A DNA stretch of 64,000 bases from Leptonema illini DSM 21528 (GTDB lineage: Bacteria; Spirochaetota; Leptospiria; Leptospirales; Leptonemataceae). The notes under the pieces are model-generated. The model searched no databases, was not told where the DNA came from, and was given only the letters and a program-made list of their open reading frames with translations. The stretch spans positions 4,114,115 through 4,178,114 of the forward strand of contig NZ_JH597773.1 in assembly GCF_000243335.1 (NCBI RefSeq), given 5' to 3'. Shown piece by piece: positions 32,685-41,654 of the stretch. Position 1 is the stretch's first letter. The number at the start of each line of letters is the position of its first letter. Both the position numbers and the translations under genes were made by a program.

Positions 32685-34574
32685 TCAATCTTCCAGCGTA
32701 GAAAGATCTCCTGCATCCTGTCCCATCTCCTGTGCTTTGAGCAGACGACGCACGATTTTGCCCGACCGTGTTTTCGGCAGGTTCGTGCGGAAGTCGACCT
32801 CGCTCGGCGTGGCGATCGGGCCCAGCTCACGACGAACGTGGTCGCGCAGGGTTAGACGGAGGTTCTCGGTCGGCTCATGGCCCGGCCGCAGAACGACGAA
32901 TCCTTTAATACGCTCACCTTTCACTTCGTCGGGCAGACCGATAACGGCGGCCTCGGCCACGGCCGGATGCGAAACAAAAGCGCCTTCCACTTCGGCCGTG
33001 CCGATACGGTGACCGGCAACGTTCATCACGTCGTCGGCGCGACCGAGAACGCAGAAGTATCCGTCTTCATCATAGAAGGCGACGTCGCCCGCCGAATAGC
33101 AGCCCGGGAATTCGCTCCAGTATTCTTTATAGCGATCGTCGTCGTTCCAGATCGTCCTCATCATATAGGGCAGAGGGCGACGGATGATCAAGAGGCCGCC
33201 TTTGTTAGGCGCTACCTTTTCGCCGTCGGGTGAAACGACATCGACGATCGCGCCCGGCATCGGACGGCCGACCTTGCCCACCTTCGCTTCCATCGACGCA
33301 AGAGTGCCAAGAACGGGCGAGGCGATCTCGGTCTGCCACCAGTTGTCGACGATGTATCCGTGATCTTTAAGGATGTTTTTCTGGGCCCAGAGCTGCGCTT
33401 CAGGGTTAAGCGGTTCACCGGCCGATGCGATCAGGCGCAGGCTGCGAATATCGTATTTGTTGACGAATTCTTCGCCGAAGCGCATGAACATACGGATGGC
33501 CGTCGGCGCCGTAAACATGACGTTCACGCCGTGTCGTTCGACGACCTTCCAGACGACTCCCGGGTCGGGGTAGTTGATGGCGCCTTCGCGAGCAACGATC
33601 GTCGCTCCATTCAAGAGCGGCCCGTAGACGATGTAGGAATGTCCGACGATCCAGCCGATATCGGACGTCGACCAGAAGATATCGCCGTCTTTGATATCGT
33701 AGAAGGCTCGCGAAAGATAGTAGGTGCCGACCATGTAGCCGCCATGCACATGCACGACGCCTTTCGGGCGTCCCGTCGTACCCGACGTATAGAGAATGAA
33801 AAGCGGATCTTCGCTATCCATGATCTCGGGCTCGCACCATTGCGGCTGCGCTTCCATAACCTCGTTGAAATCCACTTCTTTCAGCGAGCCGAATTCGACC
33901 TGCGGCTCCTGACGGCGATGAACGACGATATGCTCCACGAATTCAAGATCTTCGACCGCTTCGTCGACGATGCCTTTCAGCGGCACGATCTTTCCGTTAC
34001 GATAGGTGATATCGGAGCAGATGATTACTTTCGCATGCGAATCTTCGATTCGATTGCGAAGGGCCTGCACGCCCATACCGGCATAGACGACGGAATGGAT
34101 GGCGCCGATGCGAGCGCAGGCAAGCATCGAATAGATACCCTGCAGCGTAAGAGGCATATAGATGATGACGCGGTCGCCTTTCTTTACTCCCATCGCTTTC
34201 AGAGCATTTGCAACCTGACAGACGCGACGGAGCAGGCGATCATAGGTTACGAGAACCTCTTCGCCCTGTTCGCTTGACCAGATGATGGCGACACGGTTTC
34301 GATTGGGACCGGCGACGTGACGATCGAGAACGTTTTTTGTGATGTTGAGTTTCCCGTTAAGAAACCATTTATGATGCGGAGCGTTAAACTCCATGACCTT
34401 ATCCCACTTCTGATCCCATACCAGATCAGATGCGATGCCGCCCCAGAAGCTATCGGGCTGCGTAATAGAATGGAGATACAGTGCTTCGTAGTCCTGAATA
34501 AGAGCGTTTTGCTTCAGCGATTCGGTCGGTTGCAGCCGCTGATCCTGCTGCATCAATGTGTCGATCGTACTCAT
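32685..34574 (-). CDS. acs: acetyl-CoA synthetase (acetate-CoA ligase, AMP-forming)
   Basis: 629 residues. It activates acetate to acetyl-CoA through acetyl-AMP. Adenylation motifs: TSGTTGRPKGVVH (A3), WWQTEIASPVLG (A5), YSAGDVAFYDEDGYFCVLGRADDVMNVAGHRIGTAEVE (A7-A8 and hinge, spread over about 520-560), and KTRSGKIVRR with the catalytic, sirtuin-regulated Lys. ATG 34574 has a strong GAGGGGAGGA site, while an in-frame TTG at 34595 lies inside that site. It is the last gene of the acetate cluster. A 14-bp palindrome lies upstream at 34646. It may be a substrate of the sirtuin at 5248. Confidence 0.97.
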   Translation of the reverse strand: MSTIDTLMQQDQRLQPTESLKQNALIQDYEALYLHSITQPDSFWGGIASDLVWDQKWDKVMEFNAPHHKWFLNGKLNITKNVLDRHVAGPNRNRVAIIWSSEQGEEVLVTYDRLLRRVCQVANALKAMGVKKGDRVIIYMPLTLQGIYSMLACARIGAIHSVVYAGMGVQALRNRIEDSHAKVIICSDITYRNGKIVPLKGIVDEAVEDLEFVEHIVVHRRQEPQVEFGSLKEVDFNEVMEAQPQWCEPEIMDSEDPLFILYTSGTTGRPKGVVHVHGGYMVGTYYLSRAFYDIKDGDIFWSTSDIGWIVGHSYIVYGPLLNGATIVAREGAINYPDPGVVWKVVERHGVNVMFTAPTAIRMFMRFGEEFVNKYDIRSLRLIASAGEPLNPEAQLWAQKNILKDHGYIVDNWWQTEIASPVLGTLASMEAKVGKVGRPMPGAIVDVVSPDGEKVAPNKGGLLIIRRPLPYMMRTIWNDDDRYKEYWSEFPGCYSAGDVAFYDEDGYFCVLGRADDVMNVAGHRIGTAEVEGAFVSHPAVAEAAVIGLPDEVKGERIKGFVVLRPGHEPTENLRLTLRDHVRRELGPIATPSEVDFRTNLPKTRSGKIVRRLLKAQEMGQDAGDLSTLED

Positions 34575-34645
34575 GTGATGAAATCCTCCCCTCAATTTAA
34601 ACAGTGAGTGTGGTTACCCTGCGTGCAAGCCTCAGGAGATCAAAT

Positions 34646-34659
34646 CATTTTATAAAATG
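34646..34659 (-). promoter_or_regulatory. 14-bp perfect palindrome upstream of acs
   Basis: The sequence cattttataaaatg is its own reverse complement. It lies 71 bases before the acs start in the 201-bp gap from the exonuclease gene, and it is AT-rich with a TATAAA core. It could be an operator or contain the -10 box of a separate acs promoter. No regulator is assigned. Confidence 0.4.
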
Positions 34660-34775
34660 TCTGTAATAATACCGCCGGCTCTTTGTAATGATGAAGTCGG
34701 CGTTAATTGAACGTTGTTCAGGAACAAAATGGTTTGTCGTCAAATGATATAGTGGTCGCAATCCGCTATTCAACA

Positions 34776-35456
34776 TCAGAATGCAAGACTTGCCATCGTC
34801 ATCGTCTGCTTCTCATCAATGCGGCTGAGCAGCTTGAGAAAGAGCTGCGCCGTTATATAGGCGTCGCCTGCGGCCGTATGTCTGGCTGTTCGCCTGATGT
34901 TATAGCGATCACAGAGAGCGTCAAGGCTGTATTCTTTCCAGTTGATTTCTTCGGGGTTTTTATTCGGATGCTCAAGGCGCACCGCCATGCGGGCCGTATC
35001 GATGCAGCGATTGTAGATCTGCACCGGGAAGTATCTCTTTAGATTGAAACTCAATATCTTTCTGTCGAAGGAGATATGATGCCCTACAACGACATCGCCG
35101 CGCAGATACTCGAGAAGAGGCAGCATAACGTCAGAAAGTTCTTCTCCCTTTTGAACGTCCGATGGGCGAAGCCCGTGGATGCCGATGCTTTCATCGGAAC
35201 CGGCATGCTCCGATCGAACGATGCACTCAAAGGAATCGGCGATGATGATTTCTCTGTTCTGCACGGCGACCGCGCCGATCTCTATAATGTTGTCGCGCTT
35301 GAAATCCAGACCGGTCGTTTCGGTGTCAAGCACGACAAGGCGGCTCGATGAAATCCTTGCCGATAGATTCGTGTCGCGCACGGCGATAAGGTACTGCCGT
35401 ATCGGGTCGGGTAACGATTTGCGAAGCAGCGCAAGGCGAAGACGAAGAGCATCCAA
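34776..35456 (-). CDS. DnaQ-like 3'-5' exonuclease (DEDDh)
   Basis: 226 residues. Exo I VVLDTETTGL (Asp44, Glu46), Exo II GHHISFDRKIL (Asp131) and Exo III RHTAAGDAYITAQLF (His193, Asp198) give a complete DEDDh active site. The N-terminal about 35 residues are a helical extension. Proteins of this type are commonly encoded next to DUF294/CBS proteins in acetate clusters of proteobacteria, with unclear physiological role. It is 37 bases downstream of the DUF294 gene on the same strand. Confidence 0.9.
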   Translation of the reverse strand: MDALRLRLALLRKSLPDPIRQYLIAVRDTNLSARISSSRLVVLDTETTGLDFKRDNIIEIGAVAVQNREIIIADSFECIVRSEHAGSDESIGIHGLRPSDVQKGEELSDVMLPLLEYLRGDVVVGHHISFDRKILSFNLKRYFPVQIYNRCIDTARMAVRLEHPNKNPEEINWKEYSLDALCDRYNIRRTARHTAAGDAYITAQLFLKLLSRIDEKQTMTMASLAF

Positions 35457-35493
35457 GAACAGACTCCTGAGAAGTTGTTATTTTTTTTCTCTG

Positions 35494-37422
35494 CTATCGC
35501 AGAAGGTCGAGCTGGAATCGAACGCGTACGATTCGCTGTATCTCCTCGATGGTCGAAAAGGTATTACGTAACGTCTGGCGGTCGATCTTGTCGAGTTCTT
35601 GAGGATTGATATAGCGGCCGGAGTCGTTATTTCGCAGCCCGTATGTCGCCCGGAATTGCATGTAGATGCCATAGGCCCGGATCGCCTCTTCGTAGATGGA
35701 GCGATGATCCGGCTCGAGCTCGATGAGTGTGCGATATCGTTCCACCGTCGAAACCGAATTCAAACGTTCATGACTGATCGTTAACAGACGGGCTGCATCT
35801 GCAAGCGGCATCATGCAACGCGCCTTGAGGTCAAAGCGATCTTCATGCGCTCCTGATTTCTCGACGATGAAGTTGCGGAAGAAATTCAACGGGGGCGGAT
35901 TGGATATGGCGTTCTTCGCCAGAAAAAGCAAAAAGGCCGGGTCCTTCTTTTTATACGTGATGATACAGTTGCGAAGCTCGTCGGCAAGCGAGCTGTCGCC
36001 ATAGGCCGGGCGCAAATCAAAGAAGATCGTCGTATGCATGACGGCCTTATCGTCGGGCACTCGAATCCAGCGTCCGAAATACTCTTTCCAGGCCGATACG
36101 GGTTTGCACCACATCGGGTTGCGCGCCATAATGTCAGACGGGCATTCCTGAAATCCGCAGGAGATCAGAACGTTGTTCACCTCGCGCCCGAGAGCAAGGT
36201 AGTAGCGTTCGTATTCATCTTCACGTCCGGGCGGCGGATCGGCATAGACGATGGCGTTATCCTGGTCGGTGCGCAGCAGCTGCTCTTTACGGCCTTCGCT
36301 ACCAAGCGAGAGCCAGCAGAAGCGATCATCGGGTGACTGCAGGCCCATCTCTTTCAGTTTCTGAATCGATAAATCGATGGCCCGGTCGATCAATTCGTCG
36401 TTAATCTCGGTCAACGTACCGGCGATAAACTGAATGGAAACGTTCTGCTGCAAATAATCACGCAGCAACTGTTCGGCCCTGTCGCGAATGCGCGGCAGAG
36501 GCGTGAGATCGGTCGCCTGCTCGATCTCTTTCACAAGAACGGCCGGATTGTTGCCGTGAAGAACGAGAACGTCGTGCTCCGAGACCATGCCGCGCACGGC
36601 TGACTCAGACGTTCCATCTTCGGTGATGGCGACGTGTTTGATGTTGTGTCGCATCATGAGTACGATGGCGTCGGCCGCTGTCAGCTCGGGCGAAGCGGTG
36701 ATCACCGGGCTCGACATGATTTCATCTGTGCGGCTGGAAATGGGAAAAAGACCCGTCGCTACCTTCTTTCGCATATCGGAATCGGTGATGATACCAAGCG
36801 GATATTGCCGATCGTCGAGCACCATGATGGAGCCGACGCGATGCTCCGTCATGATCTTTGCCGCATCGGAAACAAGCATATCGGGGCGGCATTGAACGAC
36901 GCGCTTGGAGACGTGAATTTTGAGTATTTCGTCATGGGCGCTGAATTCGCTGCGATCATGGTTTTCCAGCCCCGTCCCGATGTTGCGCTTGTGATAGACG
37001 TGCATGCCGGCCGAGAAACCCGAGGAAAAAAAGCGCAGGATGCGCGGGTGCGTGTAGATAATCTTTTTGAAGGGTTCCCAGGGAAGCAGATAAAGGATGC
37101 AATCCTCCTCGGCCTTTGCCGTAAAAAGATACAGGCGTCGGGCGAGCAGGGCGGCAATTCCCAGGAGATCGCCTTCGTCCAGGGATTCGACCAGACCCGT
37201 TTCATTTTCTTCTTCAATGGTCAGGTGAATATGTCCTTGATTGATCACATAGAACACATCTTCGGGCTGCTCTCCCTGGTGGAAGATCACCTCGCCGGCT
37301 TTTCTGAACTGTACGCGGGCAAGGGCGCTCAGGCGAACAAGCTCATCCTCCTCAAGAAAGGAAAAGGGTGGATATTTCTTTAAGAAGTCGGCGATGCGAT
37401 GCTTCAGGCTTTCAGAGACCAT
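35494..37422 (-). CDS. cNMP-binding / CBS / DUF294 putative nucleotidyltransferase regulator
   Basis: 642 residues. A cyclic-nucleotide-binding domain (about 18-130, FRKAGEVIFHQGEQPEDVFYVIN) leads to paired CBS domains (about 165-290). Next comes a GlnD-like nucleotidyltransferase domain of DUF294 type (about 320-450, with LGSEGRKEQLLRTDQDNAIV), then the DUF294 C-terminal domain (about 490-630). It probably senses nucleotides and modifies a partner protein. Genomic association is with acetate permeases and acs. ATG 37422 is chosen over TTG 37428. It is followed by the DnaQ-like gene. Confidence 0.92.
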   Translation of the reverse strand: MVSESLKHRIADFLKKYPPFSFLEEDELVRLSALARVQFRKAGEVIFHQGEQPEDVFYVINQGHIHLTIEEENETGLVESLDEGDLLGIAALLARRLYLFTAKAEEDCILYLLPWEPFKKIIYTHPRILRFFSSGFSAGMHVYHKRNIGTGLENHDRSEFSAHDEILKIHVSKRVVQCRPDMLVSDAAKIMTEHRVGSIMVLDDRQYPLGIITDSDMRKKVATGLFPISSRTDEIMSSPVITASPELTAADAIVLMMRHNIKHVAITEDGTSESAVRGMVSEHDVLVLHGNNPAVLVKEIEQATDLTPLPRIRDRAEQLLRDYLQQNVSIQFIAGTLTEINDELIDRAIDLSIQKLKEMGLQSPDDRFCWLSLGSEGRKEQLLRTDQDNAIVYADPPPGREDEYERYYLALGREVNNVLISCGFQECPSDIMARNPMWCKPVSAWKEYFGRWIRVPDDKAVMHTTIFFDLRPAYGDSSLADELRNCIITYKKKDPAFLLFLAKNAISNPPPLNFFRNFIVEKSGAHEDRFDLKARCMMPLADAARLLTISHERLNSVSTVERYRTLIELEPDHRSIYEEAIRAYGIYMQFRATYGLRNNDSGRYINPQELDKIDRQTLRNTFSTIEEIQRIVRVRFQLDLLR

Positions 37423-37543
37423 CGGCAAGTAGTCTACTCTCTTTATTAAAAATGTAAAGTAAAATCTCGGCCGCCGACAGCGGTAGCGCAGGAAACGGAG
37501 ATTCGATTTTCTACGTCCTCAGCGTTCCGGGCAGGCCCGCAAA

Positions 37544-39472
37544 TCATTGCTCGATCTTGAAGGCGATACGGATCGCTCCCCAGTGCTTACCGTTTACATA
37601 AACCGGAACGGAAAGGTCGTTCATGATCTCGCCCGTATCGCGGCGGTATGTCTGTAGCAGGTAAGGGGCCTCGTTGCGGGCCGCCTTAAGACCCACCGTA
37701 TCGTTGAAAAGACGCTTTGTGCGATTCCCCCAGAGATCGGCCTTGTAATCGCCCGTAAGCGGTTTCGAGAATTTGAGGTTATGCGTGGGAATATAACCGT
37801 TGTTGTCGTTCATCAGGGCAAAGACGATGCGCGGATCACGGACCAGATAAGCCTCTTCGATATCCTGTATGTACTTATCGGTAAACCAGTCGAAGCGCGT
37901 ATTGTACTTCACGGGGTTGGTTCCCTCGATGGGCCTGTAGTCGCGGTCCCACAGGTCGTCCATGCTCAATTCGCCCCGGCGCATCCCGTCTTCGAGGGCG
38001 GTAGCGCATTCACGCGACATCTCTTCGGCGAAGGTGCGGATGCGTTCGATGATCTCTTTCGTTTCGTCGCCGATTTCGAATTCGTTTGCATGCAGGCGAA
38101 TGCTATCGGCGTCGGCTCGCAATCGGCCGATCGCCGTCGTGATTTCATTCAGGCTCCCTTCGTCGCCGCGCATCGCCTGATTGATATGCCCGAGATTACC
38201 GGCAAAGGTTTCGATGTTCTGAGCCTGTTCTTCTGAGATGGCCGAGATGTTCTGAAGTCGCTCGTTAACGACCTCGATGCTTTCGACGATGCGAATCAGA
38301 TGCTCTTCGGCGCCGGATGATATCTCAATGCCGCGCCGGGCCTTTTCGTGGCCGTCCTGCACCGTTGCCAGCGTCTGGTCGGTGTTGTCCTTGATGCGGT
38401 TTACCGTTTCAGAAATCTCGCGTATCGCCTGTCGCGTGCGATCGGCGAGTTTGCTCACCTCGTCGGCGACGACGGCGAAGCCCTTGCCCGCCTCGCCCGA
38501 ACGCGCCGCCTCAATGGCTGCATTCAGCGAAAGCAGGTTCGTTTTTTCGGCGATCTCTTCGATGACCTGAACGACGCGATGCACGCGTCTCGTCGATTCA
38601 GCCAGGTCGCTCGACGCCTTCACCGTTCGCTCAACAAGATCAGAGAGCGAACGCAGGGAGGCGATCGTTTCAGAGAGCGCCTTTTTGCCTTTCAGGGCGA
38701 CGTCGTAGGCAAGGTCGGCATGATGTACGGTGCTGGCAATATCCTGCGTCGTCAGGTTGATGTTCTTGCTGAGTTCGCGAATGCCCTCGTCAAGGCGCTG
38801 CACCGATTCGGATTGTGAGGTCAGTCGGTTCTGTATGCCCGTCGTGCTCTGTAAGATGGCGTCGGCGGCTCGCGTAACGTCGTCTGACACCGATTGATAG
38901 AACATCTGCTGCTGTTCGTACCGGCGGCTTCGAGCCTTCACATCGCTGAGCGTATCGCCGTATGTCTTTTCAAGCTCTTCGTATTTGTGAATGGTTTCGA
39001 GTTGATCATGCTGTTCTTTTCGCGTCTGCCGTGCCGTTGTCCAGGCAAGGGATGCGGACGAAAGCAACAGTACGTTAAGACCGATCAGATGCTGCCATTG
39101 CGTGAACGGAGATCCTTCGATGAGGTAGGTAAGGGCGTTCAAGGCGACGAGCATCACGACGCCGAATACGGCGAGCGCATTCAGATTGATCACGGCCGAG
39201 AGAAAGATGATAGCAAGTACTGTATAAACCCATACGACGGGCTGCGCCGGAGTGGCGATCACAAGGCAGAGGGCGACGATGGCGCAGCCGATCATGCGAA
39301 TCCAGGGAGAGATGCGCGGAAGCAGCAGGCTTGCGTTGCAGATAAAGGCCACGCCGAGCAGAAGCAGCGCCAGCGGTGAATCGGGCGGAGGAATGAGGGC
39401 CAGCAGAAGAAAAAAGACACCGACAAGAAAGGCGGTGATCCGAAGCCCTCGGTTTGTTGATTCCAGTTTCAA
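37544..39472 (-). CDS. methyl-accepting chemotaxis protein with C-terminal sensor-like domain
   Basis: 642 residues. About five or six N-terminal membrane helices (12-150) with no large periplasmic loop come first. The signalling domain (about 190-470, [34 protein letters not shown]) follows, then a C-terminal domain (about 500-640: [58 protein letters not shown]). That last module recurs at the C-termini of soluble or multi-helix chemoreceptors and is probably a cytoplasmic Cache-like sensor. It sits inside the acetate cluster, so acetate or its metabolites are a reasonable but unproven cue. Confidence 0.92.
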   Translation of the reverse strand: MKLESTNRGLRITAFLVGVFFLLLALIPPPDSPLALLLLGVAFICNASLLLPRISPWIRMIGCAIVALCLVIATPAQPVVWVYTVLAIIFLSAVINLNALAVFGVVMLVALNALTYLIEGSPFTQWQHLIGLNVLLLSSASLAWTTARQTRKEQHDQLETIHKYEELEKTYGDTLSDVKARSRRYEQQQMFYQSVSDDVTRAADAILQSTTGIQNRLTSQSESVQRLDEGIRELSKNINLTTQDIASTVHHADLAYDVALKGKKALSETIASLRSLSDLVERTVKASSDLAESTRRVHRVVQVIEEIAEKTNLLSLNAAIEAARSGEAGKGFAVVADEVSKLADRTRQAIREISETVNRIKDNTDQTLATVQDGHEKARRGIEISSGAEEHLIRIVESIEVVNERLQNISAISEEQAQNIETFAGNLGHINQAMRGDEGSLNEITTAIGRLRADADSIRLHANEFEIGDETKEIIERIRTFAEEMSRECATALEDGMRRGELSMDDLWDRDYRPIEGTNPVKYNTRFDWFTDKYIQDIEEAYLVRDPRIVFALMNDNNGYIPTHNLKFSKPLTGDYKADLWGNRTKRLFNDTVGLKAARNEAPYLLQTYRRDTGEIMNDLSVPVYVNGKHWGAIRIAFKIEQ

Positions 39473-39599
39473 ATCCGCCCTCCGCAGTTTATTATCTGTG
39501 TATTTCAGTCAGTTCTGGCTGCGTACTGAATGAGAGTATTTCACCCGTATTCCGTCAAGAAAATATGCATAATATTGCGAACGTATATCGACTTCCCTT

Positions 39600-39824
39600 C
39601 TATTGATCGGACTTCTGTTCATCATTCTGAAAATTCAAAACGCCGATTTTCACCAGAAGAAAGACGATACCAAGCAGAGCCAGGCCTATGCCCAGGGAAA
39701 GCGCAAGGTTGCCGCGAAGAAGCGGTTCAATATAAAAACGGACCGCCATAGTAATCGCGCCGTAAACGCCAAGGAAGATGATGGATTGAAGTCGATTCAG
39801 CTGGAAGATGGATTTTTCTTTCAT
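39600..39824 (-). CDS. small two-helix membrane protein
   Basis: 74 residues with two hydrophobic helices (about 13-32 and 40-62), a charged N-terminus MKEKSIFQLNRLQ and a polar C-tail. No family recognised. It lies between the symporter and the chemoreceptor on the same strand, in frame-consistent codon usage, so it is likely a real gene of the cluster. The symporter terminator at 39930-39965 implies its own promoter. Confidence 0.65.
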   Translation of the reverse strand: MKEKSIFQLNRLQSIIFLGVYGAITMAVRFYIEPLLRGNLALSLGIGLALLGIVFLLVKIGVLNFQNDEQKSDQ

Positions 39825-39929
39825 CGTTTTTGCCTGTAAATGCTTGTGCGGATAACAAGAGCCCTTTCGCGCTCACTCCAGACTCTACTTACGAGTCTCC
39901 GTAACGGAATCGTCGTAGCAGAGGGGAGT

Positions 39930-39965
39930 AAAAAAAAGAAAGGGCGCGATTGCTCGCACCCTTTC
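39930..39965 (-). terminator. intrinsic terminator after the symporter (reverse strand)
   Basis: On the reverse strand a gaaagggtgcg / cgcgccctttc stem (one G-U pair, 39938-39965) with a 6-base loop is followed by eight or more T (A-run at 39930-39937). It starts 19 bases after the symporter stop. Confidence 0.85.
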
Positions 39966-39983
39966 CCCGATTCTGTAATGGAA

Positions 39984-40517
39984 TCAATGGGCAGAAGCGC
40001 CGCCCGCTCCACGCGGATAACGGATGCTTTCTACCAGATCCATAACCTCTTGCGGCGGAGCCGGAGTGAACTTCGATACGACGTAAGCGACGATGAAGTT
40101 CAGAAGCATACCGACCGTTCCGATTCCCTCAGGAGAGATACCGAACAGCCAGTTTGCCGCCACATTCTGATCGGCTGCAACCATGAACTTGAAGTAGATG
40201 ATGTAGCCGGCGGTAAATACCAGACCTGTGATAAGGCCGGCAACGGCGCCTTCGCGGTTCATGCGCTTGTTGAAAATCCCCATGATGATCAGAGGGAAGA
40301 ACGACGATGCGGCAAGACCGAAGGCAAAGGCCACAACCTGCGCCACGAATCCAGGAGGCTTGATGCCGAAGTAGCCTGCGATGATGACGGCACCACCGGC
40401 AGCGATACGAGCGGCCATGAGTTCTCCTTTTTCAGAGATGTTCGGGTTAAGAACGTGATCTTCCCCCCTTTTCCTGGACAGGAGACAGTAAAATGAAAAG
40501 GGGTAATTTATGGGCAA
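39984..40517 (-). pseudogene. C-terminal fragment of sodium/solute (acetate) symporter, cut by IS
   Basis: Symporter sequence runs from 40460 down to 39984. The part of the open frame above 40460 is IS sequence. It encodes the last about 158 residues: the start of the fragment NPNISEKGELMAARIAAGG, three membrane helices, and the tail PAPPQEVMDLVESIRYPRG. It is the direct continuation of the N-terminal fragment at 41678-42956. Joining across one copy of the 4-bp duplication gives IKSVDHVLNPNISEK without frameshift. The upstream coding and promoter are displaced by 1.2 kb, so a functional product is unlikely. Confidence 0.9.
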
Positions 40518-40791
40518 AAGAGGCCAGCATTACGATGATAGCTTTCGCAGAATGGCGGTGGATCGGTGGATTCGCGGCGGCAAAACCAGCAAGGAAGTAG
40601 CCGACGATCTTGGAATCTCTGTCAATTCCTTGAGAGCATGGAAAGCGCTGTATCTATCAGAACCGGGTGGACCCCAGCAGCAAAACCTGCAAGAGGAAGT
40701 TAATCGTTTAAAAAAGGAAGTCATGGAGCTACAGGAGGAGCGCGATATTCTAAAAAAGTCCGTTGCCATCTTCTTGAAACCCCGAAAATGA
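40510..40791 (+). CDS. IS3-family transposase OrfA
   Basis: 93 residues. A helix-turn-helix DNA-binding domain (YDDSFRRMAVDRWIRGGKTSKEVADDLGISVNSLRAWK) leads to a leucine-zipper-like coiled coil (LQEEVNRLKKEVMELQEERDIL), which ends in KKSVAIFLKPRK. It binds the IS ends and regulates transposition. The start has AAGGGG upstream. Its stop overlaps the orfB start (40788-40791), so OrfB is made by coupled reinitiation or as a fused OrfAB by frameshifting near the A-rich codons. Confidence 0.95.
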   Translation: MGKRGQHYDDSFRRMAVDRWIRGGKTSKEVADDLGISVNSLRAWKALYLSEPGGPQQQNLQEEVNRLKKEVMELQEERDILKKSVAIFLKPRK

Positions 40792-41654
40792 AATTCGCCT
40801 GGATACAGGAGAATCGCTCCGAGTTTTCGGTAAGGAAGATGTGCCGTGTGCTTGATGTATCGGAGAGCGGCTTTTATGAATCACAGATTCGACCTCCTTC
40901 ACAGCGCTCAACAGAAGATGCTCGAATTGTGGAAGCAATCAGAGTGATCGCTGATGAAACGTTTGGTACCTATGGCAGTCCTCGCGTGACTCCGGAGCTC
41001 CATAATACAGGCATGAAAGTTAACCGAAAGCGGGTGGAAAGGCTGATGAGGGAAAACGACATTTCTGCAAGAAATCCGAGGGTTTTTCGTGTAAAGACGA
41101 CGGATTCCAATCATGAATTGCCGGTTTCGCCCGATCTTGTTCAGCGAAACTTTGAGCCAGGTGCACTTGATCGAATCTGGGTAACTGATATCACCTATAT
41201 CGAAACAACCGGAGGATTCGCTTACCTGACGACCTTCATGGACCTTGGAAATCGTGAAATCGTCGGCTGGAAACTTTCTGACAATATGCGATCGGAGTCG
41301 ATCGTTGCCGCTTTGAGGCAGGCCTTGAATCGAAGGGGGCAGAATACCAAAGGCCTGATTATACATTCAGATCGTGGGGTACAATATGCATCGAAAGAGT
41401 ATCGTGATGTATTGAAAGGTAAGAAGATAAGCCAGAGCATGAGTCGCAAAGGGAACTGCTGGGACAATGCTGTTCAGGAATCGTTCTTCCATACCTTGAA
41501 AACTGAATGTTTATACAGAATCGGGTTTTTTCCGAATTTTGAAGACCTACGAAGAATTCTGTTTGACTATATCGAAGTGTTCTACAACCGTAGAAGGAGG
41601 CATTCTGCTCTCGGGTACTTAAGCCCGGTAGCTTATGCACAGCAAATTGCATGA
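40788..41654 (+). CDS. IS3-family transposase OrfB (DDE integrase domain)
   Basis: 288 residues. The N-terminal HTH_21-type region (ETFGTYGSPRVTPELHNTGMKVNRKRVERLM) is followed by the rve/DDE core: first Asp in RIWVTDITYIE, second in IIHSDRGVQYAS, and Glu in WDNAVQESFFHTLK. The catalytic triad is complete, and the C-terminus IEVFYNRRRRHSALGYLSP is typical. It should be active with OrfA. The stop is 23 bases from the right end of the element. Confidence 0.96.
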   Translation: MKFAWIQENRSEFSVRKMCRVLDVSESGFYESQIRPPSQRSTEDARIVEAIRVIADETFGTYGSPRVTPELHNTGMKVNRKRVERLMRENDISARNPRVFRVKTTDSNHELPVSPDLVQRNFEPGALDRIWVTDITYIETTGGFAYLTTFMDLGNREIVGWKLSDNMRSESIVAALRQALNRRGQNTKGLIIHSDRGVQYASKEYRDVLKGKKISQSMSRKGNCWDNAVQESFFHTLKTECLYRIGFFPNFEDLRRILFDYIEVFYNRRRRHSALGYLSPVAYAQQIA

